A DNA stretch of 64,000 nucleotides from Locusta migratoria (Eukaryota > Arthropoda > Insecta > Orthoptera > Acrididae), in assembly GCA_026315105.1 (NCBI GenBank), contig CM048745.1, positions 762,483,869 to 762,547,868 of the forward strand. Reading direction: 5' to 3'. The position numbers were made by a program, and so were the translations under genes. The notes under the pieces were generated by a model, which saw only the letters and a program-made list of their open reading frames with translations, did no database searches and was not told the origin of the DNA. Positions 53,849-61,460 of this stretch are shown piece after piece. Position 1 is the stretch's first letter; each line of letters starts with the position of its first letter.

Positions 53849-55201
53849 TTAGTAGGTATCGGACACATGACCAGCCTCCGTTTCCTGGTTCTGGAGGGGT
53901 GTTCGGTCATCTGAGGTGGCTGGCACGGTGGCAGTAAAGTACGTAGGTTCCCTCATTTCCTCATCTCCGTCCACCCAGTTTTTCTGGAATGAAGGAACGA
54001 ATGTGTTTGTTTCAATGACACTGGAATGTGCCGGGTCAAGGTTGTCGGGAGCTACACTGGCGCATTGTTTTGCGCTCACGGAGGCGCCAACGGGTGCTTT
54101 GGGGTACACGTCGGGCTGAGTACACTCGGAAACTTTCCCTGGACCCTCATTTAACTTCTGCACTACTTGTTTCACCTTCTGCCGCATTAATGGGATAATT
54201 TCTTCGGCAGCTTGATGCGCGATTCTGCGTTTCTTCTTTTTCCTGGGTGACTGGCTCTTCGGCGGGCTTGCTGAGTGTTGTGGAACACTTTCCTGTTCGG
54301 GATCGGTGGCAGTTTCGTCAGCAGAAGGTACGTCTGATTTCGAACAACCGTCCTGTTTTCTCTCGCTAGAGTTTTCCGCAGAGGGTTCTTGCGGGTGTGG
54401 TGCGACAGAAACTGCAGCCGCGTGGTCAGTGACGTCCATCAGAGTAACGCTCTGGACTTTGTCGACGGGAGCTGCCTGTGAGAGCTCGGTAGGTTCCCGG
54501 TCTCCAGAGACTGCCGCCGAGGCCTCAGCTACTTCCATCGGGGTTTCATGGTCAGCATAGTTGTTATCCTGAGAGGTATGCAGAACGAGGGCGATGGGTG
54601 GTGGTCCCGCGACAGCCGCCACGTATGTAATCGGCAGTGAGGACATATCAGGAGGTCTGACAGATTCACTGGCCGGTAACTGGCCTACGCGCCTCTGCAT
54701 ACTCTGTGCACGCACGTGGCCCGTCGCCCCACACCCTGCGCACGTTCTGGGCCACACACGTCAATATAGCACGGAATATGTTTCCGTAAATCGACCTTCA
54801 GTTGTCTGATGCCATTTAGTACCGGAAACCTATGCGCACCTGACCACCTTTCTGCAATGTTGCTGAGTACCGTGCCGTAGGATGACACTAGGCAATTCGA
54901 ATATTCTGATAGTTCTTATACCGAAGCCGGTGTGTTTAACAGTAACTTCACTTATATTGCCATCCGAGTGCTTGAATTTATAGCTACCGCCACTAGACTG
55001 TAGTATTGTCTCACAAAGATCTGCTGTCCTCAGTTTGACGTAAATAATTGTACTCACGATCGAGAAATGAATACCGACAAGCTCATCTGAGGTAATCTTC
55101 ACAACTTCTTCAAGAAAACGTTCAAATTCTTAAGAGTTTGGTCTAACGAACGTACGATCGAAAGTGAACTTCAAAGTGTCTTTTCTATTTGGCTGATTCA
55201 T
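53849..55201 (-). pseudogene. LINE D ORF1 (multiple breaks)
   Basis: Starts at ATG 55201-55199. TAA at 55132-55130 replaces the tyrosine codon that A has there. Two small deletions with frame changes follow, near 54890 (after FELP) and near 54760 (before PRTCAGCG). The knuckle reads CAGCGATGHVRAQS, having lost its last cysteine. The basic RKKKKRRIA block and helix near 54200 match A and B, and the tail is rich in acidic residues, alanine and proline. Confidence 0.87.
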
Positions 55202-55336
55202 GATGTCATCTTCTAATAGTCACACAAACACGACAACAGCGTAAAGCCGCAGCAACACTCCACTTACCACGCGCGAGCGAGGCGGCCGCAGCACACCGCG
55301 GACTTCCTCACGGTACCGCTGTCGCAAGCGGACTAT

Positions 55337-55345
55337 CATGGAACC
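55337..55345 (-). pseudogene. tRNA-Gln 5' fragment, other side of LINE D
   Basis: The first nine nucleotides of tRNA-Gln (GGTTCCATG on the minus strand), continuing into the unit flank. Confidence 0.85.
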
Positions 55346-55563
55346 GCACGTCTTAAGTACGCTCGAATATGCTGTTATTAGTTCCCTCACATAATTCGGG
55401 CCTGCAGTTTGAAGTTTTTAACGTTCGTAACACTACTTCACTTTACAATAACTTTTCGCAGGTTTGATTGCAGTTGGAGCTAATTATTACCGACCTCTCT
55501 GCGATAAAGTAAGTGAAAGCGACATATGAGACGTTGGCTGCATGTAGCAATATGCCAGCAGAT

Positions 55564-55652
55564 CCTCTGGTAGCTCAGTTGGTAGAGCGGTGGACTGTAG
55601 TGGAAGGTTCACAGATATCCATAGGTCGCTGGTTCAAATCCGGCCCAGAGGA
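55564..55652 (+). tRNA. tRNA-Tyr-GTA: tRNA-Tyr (GTA), unit 53, no T-run terminator
   Basis: The consensus gene including the intron, although its flanks are divergent. LINE E starts two bases after it, replacing CTCTTTTTC by CTAAGTACTTGG, so the normal Pol III stop is missing and transcripts would run into LINE E. Confidence 0.95.
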
Positions 55653-55716
55653 CTAAGTACTTGGCTGGCTGTCCGCCTGTACACATCGCTGCACCAAGCT
55701 AATCTGCTGACGTCAG

Positions 55717-55740
55717 GTGTTTACGTCGCTGCGGATCGCG
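55717..55740 (+). promoter_or_regulatory. Conserved 5' UTR motif of LINE E
   Basis: GTGTTTACGTCGCTGCGGAT, the counterpart of the motif in LINEs A and B. Confidence 0.4.
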
Positions 55741-55791
55741 GCGGTGTGTCTTCTACTCTCTTCTACAACATTTGTAAATAAAGACCGTACA

Positions 55792-58190
55792 ATGCTTAGT
55801 AGTCAAGCAAATGAACAACGCGAGAACAATGTTCAAGTTCTGTTCCCCCGTAGTTCCGAAAAACCGACCGCTTTCGAGATCCATCGTTGGATAGATGACG
55901 ATCTACAACTTCCCGAAAAAGACGTATACGGAATTCAGTATGGGACGTTCATAAACGCGTTATTTCTGAAATTGACTAATGCTGAGATTTGTGACCGCCT
56001 TGTGGCAGTGAATAACGGTGAATGGAATTTTCATCACCTTAACGGCAATCTATCTACACTTTTTACGCATTTTTATCGTACGGGACGGAGTTGTCTGGAC
56101 CGAATTTATCTTACTTCTTATTTAAGTGACAAGGTTCGTTATGTGGATATCCGACCTGTGATCTTTTCCGATCACAGCTGTTTTTATTGTCAATTAGTTT
56201 TACCCCGGCCCAATGTCCCTCGCCGCAATATTTTATGGAAATTGAACTGCAGCCTTTTAGAAGACCCCGTATTTATTGATACTTTTACAATGAAGTTTGA
56301 AAAGATTTTACGCGATCGACCTAGTGACGTCAGTATTTTACAGTGGTGGGTGTCGGTGGTCAAGCCGGCACTCTGTAGAGTTTTAATCGATTTGAGTCGC
56401 GAGGCGGCGCGATGCCGCCGCGCCATGTACGAGTTCTGCCAGGAGTGTCTGCGCGACCTGGCGCGTCGCGTGACGTCACAGCCCGCGCTGCTGCCCGAGT
56501 TCAAGCGGTACCAGGCGCGCCGGTTGGCAGACCTGCGAGCCGCGGGGGCGGGCGTGGTGGCGCGAAGCCAGCCCACCGGCCCGGTGGAGGACGAGCCCCT
56601 CTCTATATACCACATGAACCGGGAGCGCAAGCGCCGGCAGCGGACGTTCTTTTCCTCCTAGCTGAGGCGCGACGGGACTCGAACCCACGACATGCGCGAC
56701 ATTTTAACTGACGATCATTTTAAGCAGTTCTTTTTTTTATGTCGTTTTAAAGCCATCTTTTATCCAACATCCCCCACACACTCGGTCGCACGGAGCGCGC
56801 GCACATTAATGCGCCGTTCTCAGACGACGAGTTGTGGGATTCAATAAAAAGGAGCCCGAATGGGAAGTCTCCCGGTGCTGACGGGATCCCCGCGGAGTTT
56901 TATAGTAAATTTTATGATATTTTACAGCCAGTGCTGTTAGAAATTTCTTTAGAAGTGCAGAATGGTGTAGCCATTACTGACCCTTTTTCGGAGGGTGTGG
57001 TCACATTGATTCCAAAGACAAATGCTACCCAGAGTGTGGATAACGTTCAGCCGATCACCTTGCTGAACGCCGATTTTAAAATTGTTACCCGTTGTGTTGC
57101 GTCACGTGTCCGTTCCGTTTTAAATACCGTGCTGTCCGAGAAGCAGAATTGTGCTGTTCCGGACAGGAACATTTTCGACGCGCTTCTGGTGTACCGCGAT
57201 GGTATCGGGTACGTCAGGTTTGCGTTCGGTTTGCAGCGGTACTATCGATAGATTTTAAAAACGCGTTTGACTGTGTGAGTCACGCGTACCTACGCAAGGT
57301 GATGGTAGCCATGGGGTTCGGCTACTGATTCACGCGTATGGTGCGTAACCTGCTGGGTTGTGCCACGTCCAGGGTGCACGTCAACGACCAGCTGACGCCG
57401 CCCTTCCCGGTGCGTCGCTCCGTGCGGCAAGGGTGCCCCCTCTCGATGGCGTTGTTTGCCATCGCACTCGACTCGCTGTTGCGCGCGATCACCGCCGCGT
57501 GCCGTGGCGTCGCGGTGGGCGGTCGGGTCGCGCCTACGCGGACTATGTGGGGGTGTTTGTGGACTGTCCGGAGAACGTGGACAGCCTCTATCGAGTTCTG
57601 CAGGGTTACGAACGCGCCACCGGAGCGCTGGCGAACCGCCGGTAGACCGTGCTGCTGCCGCTGACGCCGCTGGCGCACACCGTCACGCGTGACTGGTTCT
57701 GCGTCAGGGCGCAGCAGAAGGTCCTCGGCGTGTCGTTGACGTCCAACCCGCAGAAGATGGAGGCGTTCAACTGGAGACCCACCCTGGACAGCGTCAGAGC
57801 TGTGCTGCGCGTCTACGCCCCGCGCCGCCTCGCCCTGCGGGACAAGGTGTCCCTCGTGGGCAGCCACGTGTCGGCGCGAGGGTGGTTCCTCGCGCAGGTG
57901 CTGCCCGCGCCGCTGTTCCTAGGTCGAGGCTTCCAGCAGGCGGCGTATTGGTTCGTGTGGCGAGGAAGCATCTGCAGGGTCAGCAACGAGGTCTGCACGC
58001 TCAGCCCGTAGGACGGTGGTTTGGGTCTCGTGCACTTCCGGACCCGGTGCGCCGCCCTGCTGTGGAGGAGGACGGCGGCAGTGATGGAGAAGAACCCCTT
58101 CGGCCCCACCGCCGCCCTCTTCGCCGGATACCGCGCCGCATCTCCTGCAGCGCCGGTGTCCGTCGCCCACGTGCCATTGTATCCCCTCAG
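55792..58190 (+). pseudogene. LINE E ORF1-ORF2 deletion fusion
   Basis: From ATG 55792 an ORF1 N-terminal part (VYGIQYGTFINALF, GEWNFHHLNGN) runs in frame into the end of an endonuclease (CLDRIYL, FSDHSCF) near 56065, with the rest of ORF1 and most of the endonuclease gone. A stop lies at 56659-56661. The RT resumes near 56830 (SPGADGIPAEFY), shifts frame near 57230 (then IDFKNAFD), has TGA at 57326-57328 and shifts again near 57535. The catalytic motif reads YADY instead of YADD. Stops at about 57645 and 58011 follow. Nothing here can be functional. Confidence 0.85.
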
Positions 58191-58582
58191 GGCTCAGCAT
58201 TCATTTGCTGGGTACGGGCTTGGCGAACCCGGGGTCCTGAGCCGTGGGCTGTGTCGCGCCAACAGTCCGCTACAACGTAAGATCTGTGCATGCTTCAACG
58301 ACCATCGTTCGGCGCGACGGTGGAACGTTGTACGTTTCAGAGCCCGGGGATCTTGGCTTAATCGCCCGGGTCGAGAGGACGGTACAAACCTCTATAAAGA
58401 AAACCTCAATCTCAAGGTGTGCTACGTGCCGAGGAGATGCATGGCTGTTGAGGTTGAACAGCCGCTAGCGAGCAACCTCTGCGGAACATGCCGCACCTCA
58501 GTTGAATAAGGCTTACCCAGGCAAGTGGGGCTCTGCCTGGGTTAACCTTTAGTTCCCTAGCTGCTCGTGGGACCAACGAGCA
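58191..58582 (+). other. Probable 5' UTR of LINE F
   Basis: About 390 bp without a convincing gene, ahead of the first ORF1 ATG. The boundary with LINE E is uncertain by tens of bases. Confidence 0.5.
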
Positions 58583-60042
58583 ATGAATAGCGTCGCCACA
58601 TGCAAAAATGGCGTCTCAAAGCGTGGAAGAAACGAGTACAATGCTGCAGAGTACGATCCCCAAACGTTCCCTTCCCTGGCTACACCATGGGAGGAACGTC
58701 GGGCAAGAAAGCAGGGTGAGGCTTATGCCCCTAAATATCTAGTTTGTACCCGCACTGATGGGGACTCTTAAGACGACTAAGCCCTTGTATGGTGAGGTGG
58801 AAGGGATGTCTAAGATGCGGTCAGGGTCTGTCTTAATAACGACGTCATCCCCAGACCAGTCACGGGCACTGCTTGCCTGTGACAAGCTGGGTGATGTTTC
58901 CGTTACCATTACGCCGCACAAGACCCTAAATATGGTACAGGGTATCATCTTTCATAAAGACCTATTGCGTGCCAATCTAGAACGGCAGGGAGTACATTTT
59001 ATTCGGCGAGTCCATAGGGCTCCGAAGGACAATAGGGTCGCGACCGGTGCCTTCATATTGGCTTTCGAGGGTGATTCATTGCCCGAGAAGGTCAAGGTGA
59101 TGGTCTACCGGATCGACGTTAAGCCCTACGTTCCTCCCCCTATGCGCTGTTTTGAGTGCTGGAGGTTTGGCCATATGTCCTCCCGATGTGATGCCAATCC
59201 TACATGTCGGGAGTGCGGACGTGCTGTCCATCCGAACGTCCCCTGCACCCCTCCTCCAGTGTGTGTTAATTGTAGCCAAAATCACTCCCCTTGTTCGCCT
59301 GTCTGCACAGTTCTGCACCAAGAAAGAAAGATCATTGAATACAAGACCAGAGACCGACTGACATACTCAGAGGCAAAGAAGAAGTACCATAAGCTTCACC
59401 CTGTGCACCAGGTCAACAACTATACCACAGCAGTCTCACTGTCATCCTCCACTGTGTCTTCGATTCAGCCAGTTAAGTCCGTACCATTGGGCTCCCAGGC
59501 CCAACAAAATATCCCTGCCCCCTTACCAGCTGGGGGCGCTTCCTCTTCAGTGGTTCCCACACTTTTCACCGTGGGAGCAACACCCGCTAAATCATCGGGG
59601 ACGTGAGTCCCCACCTCTAAGCCGGAGAAGGAGAAGCCTTAGCCTTGCCCCTCTCACTGAGAAGGGGTCCCTTGGGACACCCCCTTGCGCAGCTACTCAG
59701 AGCGCTCTGGAGGATCCTGGCCACCGGCCTATAGATCCACAACCTGCCAGTCGAAGAGCTTCTTGCTCTTCTTCTGTCCCGGATGCCGCTTCTGGGAAGC
59801 CCTCTCGGCCCAGCAAACCAAAGGGCCAGCAAGAAGAAAGGAAGAAGAAGAAGAAGAAGAGAAACAAGAAAAAAGAATGTTCAGTGGCTTCAAAGCCACA
59901 ACCACCCACATCCTCTTCTTTAGAGAATGAAGTCGAGATCCTCGCATCTCCTGAGGATCTCGCAATTACTGATTCCCCAGACAATAAGATCTCTGGTTCT
60001 GTGGATTCAGAGCGCGTGGTAGCAGACGATCCAATGGAGTGA
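58583..60042 (+). pseudogene. LINE F ORF1 (Gag-like, three zinc knuckles, frameshifted)
   Basis: From ATG 58583 the frame runs to a break near 58770, continues in another frame to 59606 and then shifts again to end at TGA 60040-60042. The middle part holds three cysteine-histidine knuckles: CFECWRFGHMSSRC, CRECGRAVHPNVPC and CVNCSQNHSPCSPVC. The C-terminal part is rich in serine, proline and lysine, including a run of about eight lysines near 59845. Three knuckles in an LINE ORF1 are typical of I- and Jockey-related elements. The role is RNA binding. Confidence 0.8.
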
Positions 60043-60060
60043 TCTGCTCCCTTATTCATC

Positions 60061-61167
60061 ATGGCGGTACAACCAGGAGATAACATCATCCTCCAGTGGA
60101 ATTGTGGTGGCTTTTTCCACCACCTGCTTGAGCTACGACAGCATCTCAGCCAAACACCTGCTTTCTGTATCGCTCTTCAGGAAACATGGTTTCCAGCGAT
60201 GCGGTCACCTGCCCTTCGAGGCTACCGGGGCTATTTTAAAAATCGCTCTATCTATGGCAGAGTTTCCGGTGGAGTCTGCGTCTATGTCCTAGACACTGTC
60301 CCGAGCGCTGCCGTGCCTCTTCTAACGCCACTAGAGGCGGTTGCTGTTCGGCTCCGGGCAGTGCAAGACATTACCATATGTTCGGTCTACCTCCCGCCTG
60401 ATGATGTTGTCTCTCCTGTAGACCTACTGCCTTGGTCGCCCAACTTCCCCCACCCTTCCTTCTTTTGGGGGATTTCAATGCCCACCGCACTTTGTGGGGT
60501 GGCACACAGACGTCGGCATGGGGTAGAGATGTTGAGACCCTACTGACGCAGCTGAACATCTGCCTCCTGAACACTGGTGCTGCTACGCACTTTAGCGTGG
60601 CACACGGTACATTCTCTGCCATAGATCTGTCTGTCTGTAGCCCAAGCCTGCTTCCGCACTTCACTTGGAGGGTCCACGATGACCTGTGTGGCAACGACCA
60701 TTTCCCTATCTTCCTGTCGCTCCCACAGTGTCCACCTGCTGACCGTCTGCCTCCCTGGTCCCTCCATAGGGCCGACTGGCCAGCATATTCCATAGCCGCT
60801 GTGCTTCCCTCTCCTCTTCTGGCTGATATCGATACCGCTGTGCAGCAGGTCACACATTCCATCATTTCTGCTGCTGAGAACACTGTACCCGTCTCACTTG
60901 GATCACTCCACCGTGTCCTGGTAGACGCCGGAGATAGCTGAGGCCATCCGGGAACGTCGGCGAGCACTACGGCGCCACCGACGCCACCCTTGTGTCGAAC
61001 ATCTTGTTGCCTTCAACCGTCTCCGTGCACGGGCACGGCGATTGATCCAGCAAATCAAGAGGGCCTCGTGGGATCGCTATGTCGACTCCATTGGATCCCG
61101 AGCATCACCTTCACGGGTATGGTCGCTAGTTCGACGCCTCTTTGGCCACCACCCACCAGTGGGAATT
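60061..61167 (+). pseudogene. LINE F ORF2, endonuclease part (frameshifted, cut off)
   Basis: Starts at ATG 60061. The APE-type endonuclease shows ILQWNCGG, ALQETWF, then after a frame change near 60430 LLGDFNAHRTLWGG and, further on, GTFSAIDLSVCS and NDHFPIFL. A second frame change near 60930 leads into an arginine-rich linker. The reading breaks off before the RT, where LINE G is inserted. Confidence 0.8.
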
Positions 61168-61460
61168 GTTGTTGGTTGTTTAAGGGGGACAAAACTGCAA
61201 TGGTCATCAGTCCCCCATTCCATCTCTAGGCGTCAAAAGTAAATACAAACACATGAAAGATAATACGCCCAGAGTTTAAAATTGCGAAGTGGGAGAGGAG
61301 TCCCACTGAGTCCATAAAACATCCTCAAGAATAACAAGACAAAACGAAAAGACGGTCACACAGAGACAACTTACAACAAAGAAACCGATGGCCGTGGTTG
61401 ACCGACCATAAGAATAAAAAAGGAAAAGTCAACCACTCGGTAACACACAGAAATCTCCAG
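61168..61460 (-). other. LINE G 3' UTR and tail
   Basis: 293 bp between the ORF2 stop and the junction with LINE F, with no gene in it. Confidence 0.7.

Larger units (their letters stand above)
49832..55336 (-). mobile_element. LINE D: full-length decayed Tx1-like retrotransposon in tRNA-Gln
   Basis: About 5.5 kb, minus strand, in the sense orientation of its host tRNA-Gln. It has a 135-bp 5' UTR, ORF1, a 45-bp gap, ORF2, a roughly 617-bp 3' UTR and a 27-nt poly(A) (seen as T at 49832-49858). It sits in the D-arm of tRNA-Gln: GGTTCCATG lies before it and TGTAACGG after it. Both ORFs carry several stops and frameshifts, so it is the oldest of the near-complete copies. Confidence 0.92.
55337..55654. 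repeat. Divergent tRNA-unit remnant between LINE D and LINE E
   Basis: The first nine nucleotides of a tRNA-Gln (minus strand), the 218-bp divergent intergenic region, and an intact tRNA-Tyr followed by CT. The unit sequence then stops and LINE E begins, so the T-run terminator of this tRNA-Tyr is missing. Confidence 0.9.
55655..58190 (+). mobile_element. LINE E: decayed Tx1-like element directly downstream of tRNA-Tyr
   Basis: The 5' UTR of about 137 bp has the same length as in A, B and D, so the 5' end looks complete. The body is internally deleted (ORF1 joined to late endonuclease) and the ORF2 remnant breaks off near 58190, where LINE F begins; the missing 3' part may lie beyond the window. 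Base composition changes sharply from AT-rich to GC-rich near 56395. Confidence 0.82.
58191..61167 (+). mobile_element. LINE F: I-clade-like retrotransposon, 5' part, inserted in LINE E
   Basis: A 5' UTR-like stretch of about 390 bp, ORF1 with three zinc knuckles, and the endonuclease part of ORF2. The sequence is cut at about 61167 by the tail of LINE G. The left edge is placed where homology to LINE E ORF2 ends and is approximate. Confidence 0.75.

Noticed and set aside
57322..57867. Minus-strand 181-codon frame in LINE E
   Set aside because: A by-product of high GC content opposite the RT remnant.
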